From assembly GCA_019689515.1 (NCBI GenBank), contig JADGHI010000317.1, forward strand, positions 1 through 5,192: DNA of 5,192 nucleotides. The letters run 5' to 3'. Made by a program: the position numbers and the translations under genes. Positions 1 through 5,192 of this stretch are shown here, one piece after another; within the stretch, counting starts at the first letter, position 1, and each line of letters begins with the position of its first letter. The stretch comes from Acetobacteraceae bacterium (GTDB lineage Bacteria > Pseudomonadota > Alphaproteobacteria > Acetobacterales > Acetobacteraceae). A model generated the notes under the pieces. It ran no database searches and had not been told where the DNA came from. It saw nothing but the letters and a program-made list of their open reading frames with translations.

Positions 1-1015
1 CCCGCATCCCGCCCGGAAATTCGAGGCTCAGCACATGCGGGGCGCGCAGCCGTGCGTCCGGCACCCGCACGCCGCCGACGCCCCGCAGCCCCTCGGCCAG
101 CATCGCGGTGAGCATGGCGAGCCGCCGCTCGATCGCCGCCTGTCCCCACTGCGCCATCATCTCCATCCCCACCGCGGCCATCTCCAGCGTGATGAGGTGG
201 TCGCGCTCGCCCATGTCGAAGCGCCGCGCGCCCTCGGCGAAGCGGAGGTCGGCGAAATAGGGCGCGCGCTCCGAAGCGACGCCGCGTCGCGAGTAGCTCG
301 TCTGCTCGAGCGGCACGCCCCTCTCCTGATGGCGCTTCGCGACGTAGAGGAAGGCGCGGCCATAGGGGCCGAGCACCCATTTGTAGGTCGGGAAGATCAG
401 GAAGTCCGGATCGAGCCGGCGGACATCCACCGCCATCACGCCCACCGCGTGCGTCGCGTCCACCAGCAGCGCCGCTCCGGCGGCCCGTAGCGCCGGCGCC
501 ACGCGGTCGAGGTCCACCACCCCGCCGTCCGACCAGTGCACGTTCGAGATCGAGGCCAGGGCGAGCGGCGGCGCGCCGGGGCGTGCGATGGCGGCAAGCA
601 CGGCTGAGGTCCAGTCGCCATCCTCCGGCCGCCGGACCACCTCCACCTCGAAGCCCTGATCCGGGGCGCGGGTGACCCATTCGAGCGTGGGAGAGGAGTG
701 GTCCTCCTCCAGCACCAGCACCCGCGCGCCGCGCGGGATGGAGAGGATCTTCCCCGCGGTCGCGACGCCGTAACCGACCGAGGGGATGATCGCGATGTCC
801 TCCGCCTCGGCGCCGATCAGCGCGGCAGCGGCGGCGCGGGCGCGCGTGAATTGCAGCGCCTGGTGCTCAGCCCCCCAGGTCCAGGGCCGCGCCTTGCGCT
901 CGACCCCGGCATGGCCGGCGGCGACGACGGCGCGCGGCAGGGGCGACCATGAAGCGGCGTTGAGGTAGGCGACATCGCGCGGGATGTCGAACTCGGCGCG
1001 CTGGCAAGGAAGCAT
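1..1015 (-). CDS. Class V aminotransferase-fold PLP-dependent enzyme (partial, C-terminus outside window)
   Basis: The gene reads leftward and leaves the window with no stop, giving 338 codons of a family usually near 370-400 residues. The product is a fold-type I PLP enzyme of the class V aminotransferase group (cysteine desulfurase, selenocysteine lyase and isopenicillin-N-epimerase relatives), probably cytoplasmic. Residues 17-28 (AYLNAASWSPLP) match the N-terminal substrate-side motif of the group. DATHAVGV has D186, expected to pair with the PLP pyridine nitrogen, and H189, expected to stack on the ring. K212 in FPTYKWVLGP is the expected Schiff-base lysine. The start is well supported: GGAGG lies 10 nt upstream. 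The missing C-terminal part holds the substrate-binding arginine and, in desulfurases, the catalytic cysteine, so the reaction cannot be assigned. It could be a desulfurase-like lyase, an epimerase-like protein or a true aminotransferase. It lies on the same strand as petC but beyond a probable terminator, so it is probably a separate unit. Confidence 0.88.
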   Translation of the reverse strand, partial: MLPCQRAEFDIPRDVAYLNAASWSPLPRAVVAAGHAGVERKARPWTWGAEHQALQFTRARAAAAALIGAEAEDIAIIPSVGYGVATAGKILSIPRGARVLVLEEDHSSPTLEWVTRAPDQGFEVEVVRRPEDGDWTSAVLAAIARPGAPPLALASISNVHWSDGGVVDLDRVAPALRAAGAALLVDATHAVGVMAVDVRRLDPDFLIFPTYKWVLGPYGRAFLYVAKRHQERGVPLEQTSYSRRGVASERAPYFADLRFAEGARRFDMGERDHLITLEMAAVGMEMMAQWGQAAIERRLAMLTAMLAEGLRGVGGVRVPDARLRAPHVLSLEFPGGMR

Positions 1016-1025
1016 GGCGAGCGGT

Positions 1026-1030
1026 CCTCC
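1026..1030 (-). promoter_or_regulatory. Ribosome binding site of the class V PLP enzyme
   Basis: On the minus strand, GGAGG lies 10 nt before the ATG at 1015. This good Shine-Dalgarno match fixes the start, and the first residues after it already align with the family's N-terminal motif. Confidence 0.75.
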
Positions 1031-1098
1031 GTCTCGGCGCAGCCTAGGCCGCGATCGCCTCGGGTGGAAACGCTCAAGGCGCGAAACGGCAAGCTACC

Positions 1099-1130
1099 GC
1101 GGATTGCGTCCCATCATGAATGCAATCCGC
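1099..1130. repeat. Inverted repeat with 9-bp perfect arms, possible operator or hairpin
   Basis: GCGGATTGC (1099-1107) and GCAATCCGC (1122-1130) are perfect reverse complements separated by 14 nt. The repeat ends 84 bp upstream of the ATG of the PLP enzyme, so it lies where an operator or promoter element would be. The spacer is AT-richer than its surroundings. No T-run follows on either strand, so a terminator is less likely. The same 9-mer recurs at 4099-4107. Binding of a regulator is inference only. Confidence 0.55.
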
Positions 1131-1170
1131 TGCAGAACCGCGCATACGGCCACCGCCATCCCCAAACGCA

Positions 1171-1199
1171 GAAGGGCCGCCCGTCATGGGCGGCCCTTC
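1171..1199 (-). terminator. Probable transcription terminator of the petABC operon
   Basis: A perfect 12-bp stem (1171-1182 with 1188-1199) closes a 5-nt loop. It is very GC-rich and lies about 57 bp past the petC stop. Read on the minus strand it is followed by CTGCGTTTGG, which is only weakly T-rich, so this is an imperfect intrinsic terminator of a kind common in high-GC genomes. Both flanking genes are on the minus strand, so it most likely ends petABC transcription and insulates the PLP enzyme gene. Confidence 0.7.
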
Positions 1200-1221
1200 C
1201 GGATCACCGGCGCCTCGCGCG

Positions 1222-1243
1222 CGGGCCGCTGCATCGCGGCCCG
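1222..1243 (-). repeat. GC-rich hairpin directly after petC
   Basis: CGGGCCGC (1222-1229) and GCGGCCCG (1236-1243) form a perfect 8-bp stem with a 6-nt loop. It starts 12 nt after the petC stop codon. No T-run follows, so it is more likely a 3'-end protecting structure or an auxiliary part of the termination region than a stand-alone terminator. Confidence 0.5.
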
Positions 1244-1255
1244 TGGCATCCGGCC

Positions 1256-2038
1256 TCAATGCACCTCCGCCCAGACCTTGCGCTTCACCGCATAGACCAG
1301 GCCGCCGAGGATGGTCAGGAACAGCACGACCTTCACGCCGAGGGCACGGCGCTCCTCAAGCTCCGGCTCCGCGGCCCAGGCGAGGAAGGTGGTCACGTCG
1401 CGCGCCATCTGATCGACGGTGGCCCGTGTGCCGTCGTGGAAGGTCACCTGGCCATCGTTGAGCGGCGGGGCCATGGCGATCTGATTGCCGGGGAAGTAGC
1501 GGTTGTAGTGCATCCCCTCCATCACCTCCACGCCCGCAGGCGGGTCGGCGTAGCCGGTCAGCAGGGCGTAAATATAGTCCGCGCCCCCCGCACGCGCCTT
1601 GACGATCACCGAGAGGTCCGGCGGCAGCGCGCCGTTGTTGGCCGCACGGGCCGCCGCGTCATTGGGGAAGGGACGACGGAAGCGATCCGAGGGCCGGCCC
1701 GGCCGCTCGAACATCTGGCCCTCGTCGTTCGGTCCGTCCTGCACCTGCACCGTGGCGGCGATCGCCCGCACCTGGGCGTCGGACAGGCCGATGCCGGTCA
1801 GGTTGCGGTAGGAGAGCTGGCGCAGCGAGTGACAGTTGGCGCAGACCTCCATGTACACCTGCAGGCCGCGCTGGGCGGAGGCGCGGTCGAAGGTGCCGAA
1901 CAGCCCCTCGAAGGAGAAGCGCGTGTCCGGGAGCGGCGGGGCCTCCCCCGCCGCACGGACCGGAGCGGCCGGGGCGACGGCGAGGAGCGCAGCGGCGCCG
2001 AAGGCGGCGGCGAGCTTGTGCAGCAGCGGGCGACGCAT
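1256..2038 (-). CDS. petC: Cytochrome c1 subunit of the cytochrome bc1 complex
   Basis: This 260-residue protein is the membrane-anchored c-type cytochrome of complex III. It takes electrons from the Rieske protein and passes them to a soluble or membrane cytochrome c on the periplasmic side. A Sec signal peptide covers about residues 1-30 (positive MRRPLLHK, hydrophobic core, cleavage near VRAAGE). The heme c site is CANCH (C66, C69, H70). M189 in IAMAPPL is the expected sixth ligand. The family blocks ADPPAGV, HYNRYFPG and FLAWAAEPE are present, and one C-terminal helix (about 234-251) anchors the protein, followed by a basic cytoplasmic tail. C66 and C69 are the only cysteines, so the extra disulfide known in some Rhodobacter c1 proteins is absent. 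It starts 4 nt after the petB stop, so it is the last gene of the operon and probably translationally coupled. The ATG is supported by the signal peptide and by GAGAAGG upstream. Confidence 0.97.
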   Translation of the reverse strand: MRRPLLHKLAAAFGAAALLAVAPAAPVRAAGEAPPLPDTRFSFEGLFGTFDRASAQRGLQVYMEVCANCHSLRQLSYRNLTGIGLSDAQVRAIAATVQVQDGPNDEGQMFERPGRPSDRFRRPFPNDAAARAANNGALPPDLSVIVKARAGGADYIYALLTGYADPPAGVEVMEGMHYNRYFPGNQIAMAPPLNDGQVTFHDGTRATVDQMARDVTTFLAWAAEPELEERRALGVKVVLFLTILGGLVYAVKRKVWAEVH

Positions 2039-2042
2039 CGTC

Positions 2043-3314
2043 TCAGGCCTTCTCCATCGGCTTCACCGCGGCCCCGGCAGGCAGGGGCCCGCCGCCACGC
2101 AGCACGGGGCGGCTGATGCTCTCGGGCAGCGGCAGGGTCCGCTCAAGCCGCCCGAGCAGCGGCAGGATCACCAGGAAGTACGCGAAGTAGTAGGCGGTGC
2201 CGATGCGCGCGAGCACGACGGCGATGCCCTCCGGCGGCTGGCTGCCGCACCACATCAGCACGAAGAAGGCGACCGTCCAGAGGAGCAGCGCGATCCGGGC
2301 GATCGGGCGGAACCGCATCGAGCGCACCGGGCTCGTGTCGAGCCAGGGCAGCACGAACAGGATCAGGATCGAGCTGAACATCAGCACCACGCCGCCGAGC
2401 TTGTTCGGCACCGCGCGCAGGATCGCGTAATAGGGCAGGAAGTACCACTCGGGCACGATGTGCGGGGGCGTCACCAGCGGGTTGGCCGGGATGTAGTTGT
2501 CCGGGTGGCCGAGCAGGTTCGGGAAGAAGAACACCAGGACGGCGAACACCACGAAGTAGGCCACCAGCCCGACGCTGTCCTTCACCGTGTAGTAGGGATG
2601 GAAGGGCACGGTGTCCTGCGGCCCCTTCGGGTCGATCCCGAGCGGGTTGTTCGAGCCCGTGATGTGCAGCGCGGCGACGTGCAGGAACACCACGCCGACG
2701 ATCACGAAGGGCAGCAGGTAGTGCAGGCTGAAGAAGCGGTTGAGGGTGGGATTGTCCACGCTGAATCCGCCCCACAGCCAGGTCACGATCGAGTCGCCGA
2801 CCAGCGGGATGGCGCTGAACAGGTTGGTGATGACGGTGGCGCCCCAGAAGCTCATCTGCCCCCAGGGCAGCACGTAGCCCATGAAGGCGGTCGCCATCAT
2901 CAGCAGGAAGATCACCACGCCGAGCATCCACAGCAGCTCGCGCGGCGCCTTGTAGGAACCGTAGTACAGCCCGCGCCAGATGTGCACGTAGACCACGATG
3001 AAGAACATCGAGGCGCCGTTGGCGTGCACGTAGCGCAGCAGCCAGCCGTAGTTCACGTCGCGCATGATCCGCTCGACCGAGTCGAAGGCGTGATTCACGT
3101 GCGGCGTGTAGTTCATCGCCAGGAAGATGCCCGTCGCGATCATGATCAGCAGGGTGACCATCGCGAGGGCGCCGAAATTCCAGAGGTAGTTGAAGTTACG
3201 GGGCGTCGGGAACGTCCCGTACTCCTTCTCCATCATGGTGAACACCGGCAGGCGCGCGTCGATCCAGCGCACGACGGGGTTCTTGAAATCGCTCTGGTGC
3301 AGGCCGCTGGCCAT
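2043..3314 (-). CDS. petB: Cytochrome b subunit of the cytochrome bc1 complex
   Basis: This 423-residue integral membrane protein carries hemes bL and bH and forms the quinol-oxidising (Qo) and quinone-reducing (Qi) sites of complex III. The heme ligands are H97 and H111 in helix B and H198 and H212 in helix D. Both pairs are 14 apart, and the numbers equal those of the Rhodobacter protein. PEWY at 288-291 is the Qo-site motif (E289, Y291). H217 and the K245-D246 pair fit the Qi site. Eight transmembrane helices are expected, near 47-68, 98-118, 127-150, 190-215, 248-268, 308-326, 339-356 and 365-390. The chain is a full-length b-type subunit including helices F-H, not a split b6/subunit IV, and is not fused to c1 as in Bradyrhizobium fbcH. 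It starts 15 nt after the petA stop with a strong AGGAGG. The proline- and glycine-rich tail after about residue 395 is variable in the family. Confidence 0.98.
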   Translation of the reverse strand: MASGLHQSDFKNPVVRWIDARLPVFTMMEKEYGTFPTPRNFNYLWNFGALAMVTLLIMIATGIFLAMNYTPHVNHAFDSVERIMRDVNYGWLLRYVHANGASMFFIVVYVHIWRGLYYGSYKAPRELLWMLGVVIFLLMMATAFMGYVLPWGQMSFWGATVITNLFSAIPLVGDSIVTWLWGGFSVDNPTLNRFFSLHYLLPFVIVGVVFLHVAALHITGSNNPLGIDPKGPQDTVPFHPYYTVKDSVGLVAYFVVFAVLVFFFPNLLGHPDNYIPANPLVTPPHIVPEWYFLPYYAILRAVPNKLGGVVLMFSSILILFVLPWLDTSPVRSMRFRPIARIALLLWTVAFFVLMWCGSQPPEGIAVVLARIGTAYYFAYFLVILPLLGRLERTLPLPESISRPVLRGGGPLPAGAAVKPMEKA

Positions 3315-3324
3315 GGATCGCAGC

Positions 3325-3330
3325 CCTCCT
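3325..3330 (-). promoter_or_regulatory. petB ribosome binding site overlapping the petA stop
   Basis: A perfect AGGAGG begins with the last base of the petA TGA and lies 10 nt before the petB ATG. Ribosomes ending on petA finish on top of the petB entry site, which suggests coupled translation and fixed subunit ratios. It also confirms the petB start. Confidence 0.75.
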
Positions 3331-3920
3331 CAGCCGATGCGGATCTGAGTGTCGGAGGTGAAGGTGTAGGGCGGCACCACCAAGTTCTTCGGCGCCGGCC
3401 CCTTCCGGATCCGCCCCGACGTATCGTAGTGGCTGCCGTGGCAGGGGCAGAACCATCCGCCGTAGTCGCCGTGCGGGTCGGTCGGCTTCTGGCCGAGCGG
3501 CACGCAGCCGAGATGCGTGCAGATGCCGATCATCACCAGCCATTCGGGCTTGATCACCCGCTGGGCGTCGGTCTGCGGATCGCGCAGCTCCGAGACGGGC
3601 ACCTGCTGTGCTGCCTCGATGTCCTGCTGTGTGCGATGGCGCACGAAGACCGGCTTGCCCCGCCAGACCACGGTCACCGCCTGCCCGACCTGGATCGGGG
3701 AGAGGTCCACCTCCGTGGTCGAGAGCGCGAGCACGTCGCGCGAGGGGTTCATCGAGCTGATGAAGGGCCAGACGATCGCGCCGGTGCCGACCACAGCAAA
3801 GGCACCGGTGACCAGCTTCAGGAAGTCGCGCCGCTTGCCGCCGCCATGCTCCGGCTCGGCGCCGTGCGCCGCCTCGGCCCCGAGAGGCGCCCCGGGGTGG
3901 GTCGCCAGCGTCTCCGCCAT
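3330..3920 (-). CDS. petA: Rieske iron-sulfur subunit of the cytochrome bc1 complex
   Basis: This 196-residue protein carries the [2Fe-2S] cluster that accepts the first electron from quinol at the Qo site and shuttles it to cytochrome c1. The cluster motifs are CTHLGC (ligands C134, H136) and CPCHGSHYD (ligands C158, H161). C139 and C160 form the conserved disulfide, and S163 and Y165 are the hydrogen-bonding residues that raise the cluster potential. The N-terminus has a cytoplasmic lead of about 28 residues, rich in Ala, His and Gly, and then KRRDFLKL, a twin-arginine (Tat) motif. A single membrane helix follows (about 36-56), known to stay uncleaved as the anchor in bacterial Rieske proteins. 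A hinge segment precedes the globular domain. It is the first gene of petABC, downstream of the promoter at 4074-4102. The ATG is preceded only by a weak AGGGACGAG, but it gives the usual family length, so the start is likely though not certain. Confidence 0.97.
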   Translation of the reverse strand: MAETLATHPGAPLGAEAAHGAEPEHGGGKRRDFLKLVTGAFAVVGTGAIVWPFISSMNPSRDVLALSTTEVDLSPIQVGQAVTVVWRGKPVFVRHRTQQDIEAAQQVPVSELRDPQTDAQRVIKPEWLVMIGICTHLGCVPLGQKPTDPHGDYGGWFCPCHGSHYDTSGRIRKGPAPKNLVVPPYTFTSDTQIRIG

Positions 3921-4000
3921 TCCGTCTCGTCCCTAACGAGGGTCGAGTCCCGCCTAGCCACCGGACCCGACCGCCTGCCCAACCATCCCTCCAATCGACC

Positions 4001-4025
4001 GCGCCGCGCGCCATGCGCGCTGCGC
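4001..4025 (-). repeat. GC-rich hairpin in the presumed petABC leader
   Basis: GCGCGC (4006-4011) and GCGCGC (4015-4020) pair around a 3-nt loop. After one mismatch, four more pairs (4001-4004 with 4022-4025) extend the stem to 10 pairs of 11. If transcription starts near 4067, this structure lies in the 5' leader of petABC, about 80-105 nt before the petA start codon. Alternating GC repeats form such stems easily by chance in high-GC DNA, so a regulatory role is not established. Confidence 0.4.
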
Positions 4026-4073
4026 CGATCGAGCCGCGCGAGGACCTGCGCTGCCGCCCTCGCGCCGCGCGCG

Positions 4074-4102
4074 CTTATAAGGGCACCTCCTGGGGGTGGC
4101 AA
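4074..4102 (-). promoter_or_regulatory. Predicted sigma70-type promoter of petABC
   Basis: On the minus strand, TTGCCA (4102-4097) and TATAAG (4079-4074) are separated by exactly 17 nt. Each hexamer matches 5 of 6 consensus bases. It is the best promoter I could find by eye in the divergent region. Transcription would start near 4067, leaving a leader of about 147 nt before petA. The -10 is the AT-richest spot in a very GC-rich gap. The -35 overlaps a GCAATCCGC element (4099-4107). The call is by consensus matching only. Confidence 0.6.
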
Positions 4103-4138
4103 TCCGCCGCCCCGCCCACCGCCCGGGCCGAACGGCCC

Positions 4139-4144
4139 AAGGAG
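4139..4144 (+). promoter_or_regulatory. Ribosome binding site of hemF
   Basis: AAGGAG lies 14 nt before the ATG at 4159. The spacing is somewhat long, but no better site precedes the other in-frame ATGs at 4096 and 4228. This decides the start: the ATG at 4096 would add 21 residues upstream of the Shine-Dalgarno and of any family similarity. Confidence 0.6.
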
Positions 4145-4158
4145 ACTTACGAAACGCC

Positions 4159-5085
4159 ATGAACACCGCCGCTGCCGCCCCCGAACCGCGCGTTCCCGCC
4201 GCCGATCCTCCGACGGCAGCAGCACCGATGGCCGAGCGCGCCAGGATCTGGTTCGAATCGCTGCGCGACCGTCTCTGTGCCGCCTTCGAGGCGATCGAGG
4301 ACGAGGGCGACTCCGGCCCTGCGGCCATCCCCGCCGGCCGCTTCGTGCGCACCGCCTGGGACCGCCCCGGCGGCGGCGGCGGCGTGATGAGCGTCATGCG
4401 CGGCGGCCGCGTGTTCGAGAAGCTCGGCGTCAACGTCTCGACCGTATATGGGGAGTTCTCCTCGGAGTTCCGCCGCCAGATCCCCGGCGCGGAGGAGGAT
4501 CCGCGCTTCTTCGCCACCGGGGTCTCGCTGGTCGCGCATCCGCGCAGCCCGCGCGTGCCGGCGGCGCACATGAACACGCGCTTCATCGCCACCACCCGCG
4601 CCTGGTTCGGCGGCGGCGGCGACCTCACCCCGATGCGCCTGGACGCGCCGGAGAGCGTCGCCGACGCGGCCGAGTTCCACGCCGCCCTGAAGGCGGCCTG
4701 CGACCGCCACGACGCCACCTACTATCCGCGCTTCAAGGCCTGGTGCGACGAGTACTTCTTCCTCCCCCACCGGAACGAGCCGCGCGGCGCGGGCGGCATC
4801 TTCTTCGACTGGCTCGGCGACCGCACTCCCGGCCATGGCATCGAGGCGGATTTCGCCTTCGTGCGCGACGTGGGCGAGGCCTTCCTCGCCGCCTATCCCG
4901 CGATTGTCCGGCGCCGCATGCACGAGCCATGGACCGCGGAGGAGCGCGAGCACCAGCTCGTCCGCCGCGGCCGCTACGTCGAGTTCAACCTGCTCTACGA
5001 CCGCGGCACGCTGTTCGGGCTGAAGACCGGTGGCAATGTCGAGGCGATCCTGATGAGCCTCCCACCGGAGGTGAAGTGGCCCTGA
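4159..5085 (+). CDS. hemF: Oxygen-dependent coproporphyrinogen III oxidase
   Basis: HemF oxidatively decarboxylates two propionates of coproporphyrinogen III to vinyl groups, giving protoporphyrinogen IX and using O2, in the cytoplasm. From the ATG at 4159 it has 308 residues, close to the usual length of about 300. Family blocks run in order: GGGGGVMSVMRGG (71-83), FEKLGVNVSTVYGEF (86-100), HMNTRF (137-142), WFGGGGDLTPM (149-159), YYPRFKAWCDEYFFLPHR (188-205), GGIFFDWL (212-219) and the C-terminal GRYVEFNLLYDRGTLFGL (271-288). H137, D155, H174, H184 and H204 lie in conserved positions of the family. An Ala/Pro-rich N-terminal stretch (1-24) is not conserved, and M25 lacks its own Shine-Dalgarno. 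The gene is transcribed away from petABC. Its product feeds heme to cytochromes b and c1, a sensible functional link. Its promoter is less clear than that of petABC. Confidence 0.97.
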   Translation: MNTAAAAPEPRVPAADPPTAAAPMAERARIWFESLRDRLCAAFEAIEDEGDSGPAAIPAGRFVRTAWDRPGGGGGVMSVMRGGRVFEKLGVNVSTVYGEFSSEFRRQIPGAEEDPRFFATGVSLVAHPRSPRVPAAHMNTRFIATTRAWFGGGGDLTPMRLDAPESVADAAEFHAALKAACDRHDATYYPRFKAWCDEYFFLPHRNEPRGAGGIFFDWLGDRTPGHGIEADFAFVRDVGEAFLAAYPAIVRRRMHEPWTAEEREHQLVRRGRYVEFNLLYDRGTLFGLKTGGNVEAILMSLPPEVKWP

Positions 5086-5130
5086 CGGGCGCGGGCACGC
5101 TGCGGCAGCCGGCTCGCGCCGCCCCGGACT

Positions 5131-5168
5131 CGGGACCTGCCGTGACCAGGGAGTCCCGGCAGGTCCCG
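5131..5168 (+). terminator. Inverted repeat downstream of hemF, possible terminator
   Basis: CGGGACCTGCCG (5131-5142) and CGGCAGGTCCCG (5157-5168) form a perfect 12-bp stem with a 14-nt loop, 45 nt after the hemF stop. No T-run follows in the 24 nt that remain, so it is not a classical intrinsic terminator. It may terminate in a factor-assisted way or protect the 3' end. GGACTC (5126-5131) and GAGTCC (5151-5156) can form an alternative, competing stem. The next gene is outside the window. Confidence 0.5.
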
Positions 5169-5192
5169 GAACCTCCCGGGGCCACCCCCACC

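Noticed and set aside
35..490. 151-codon plus-strand frame opposite the class V PLP enzyme
   Set aside because: It is antisense to the coherent PLP-enzyme frame and rich in His, Arg and Pro, as expected for a shadow.
1064..2116. 350-codon plus-strand reading frame opposite petC
   Set aside because: It lies almost wholly antisense to petC, which has a signal peptide, heme motif and anchor. The composition (Arg, His, Gly, Ala) is typical of the antisense of a high-GC gene, and it has no recognisable domain.
2143..2931. 262-codon minus-strand frame inside petB
   Set aside because: It is an alternative frame of petB with Arg/Ala/Asp-rich, domain-free sequence, while the petB frame is conserved throughout.
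3196..4014. 272-codon minus-strand frame starting in the petA leader hairpin
   Set aside because: It overlaps petA and the start of petB out of frame, has no Shine-Dalgarno before its ATG, and encodes Arg/Gly/Ala-rich sequence without a domain. It would matter only as a leader peptide, for which there is no evidence.
4096..4158. Upstream ATG extending hemF by 21 residues
   Set aside because: The extension is not like HemF N-termini, and the AAGGAG ribosome site lies inside it, so the ATG at 4159 is preferred.
3921..4158. FNR-type (TTGAT-N4-ATCAA) or similar oxygen/iron boxes between petA and hemF
   Set aside because: I looked for these because both genes are often oxygen-regulated, but found no convincing match on either strand.
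3954..4718. 254-codon minus-strand frame opposite hemF
   Set aside because: It is antisense to a clearly conserved hemF and to the control region, with low-complexity composition and no family resemblance.
4147..4953. 268-codon minus-strand frame opposite hemF
   Set aside because: It is another antisense shadow of hemF, Ala/Gly/Arg-rich with no motif.
1..5192. Mobile elements, CRISPR arrays, tRNA/rRNA genes or a defence-type cassette
   Set aside because: There is no transposase, direct-repeat array, tRNA-like cloverleaf or unusual gene content. All four complete genes are core respiratory or heme genes with uniform composition.

Overview
The window looks like core chromosome of a high-GC alphaproteobacterium, probably in the Acetobacterales/Rhodospirillales range. 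This is inferred from the strong G/C bias at third codon positions, the separate (unfused) petA, petB and petC genes, and a cytochrome b whose heme-ligand positions match the Rhodobacter numbering. No marker here fixes the genus.

Layout, left to right. (1) Positions 1-1015, minus strand: a fold-type I, class V PLP enzyme of the aminotransferase / cysteine desulfurase-like group, cut off at its C-terminal end by the window edge. (2) Positions 1016-1255: a non-coding gap with three inverted repeats. One is a 12-bp stem that best fits a terminator for the operon to its right, and one is a 9-bp-arm repeat upstream of the PLP enzyme. (3) Positions 1256-3920, minus strand: a compact petA-petB-petC operon encoding the Rieske protein, cytochrome b and cytochrome c1, the three catalytic subunits of the cytochrome bc1 complex (complex III). 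The junctions are 15 nt and 4 nt, with Shine-Dalgarno sequences overlapping or lying inside the upstream gene. (4) Positions 3921-4158: a divergent control region with a good sigma70-type promoter pointing into petA and a GC-rich hairpin in the presumed petA leader. (5) Positions 4159-5085, plus strand: hemF, oxygen-dependent coproporphyrinogen III oxidase. (6) Positions 5086-5192: a hairpin-forming tail after hemF.

The genes fit together. HemF carries out an oxygen-requiring step of heme synthesis, and PetB and PetC are heme proteins (two b hemes and one c heme) of the aerobic respiratory chain. Divergent transcription from a shared 238-bp region would allow coordinated control by oxygen, heme or iron, but no known operator is recognisable there.

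The proteins are all ordinary members of known families, and I see no mobile element, CRISPR array, RNA gene or new system. The most interesting signals are in the non-coding DNA. The 9-mer GCAATCCGC (or its complement) occurs three times, all intergenic: twice as an inverted repeat upstream of the PLP enzyme and once over the -35 region of the petABC promoter. The petABC -10 is a perfect palindrome that could also be read toward hemF.
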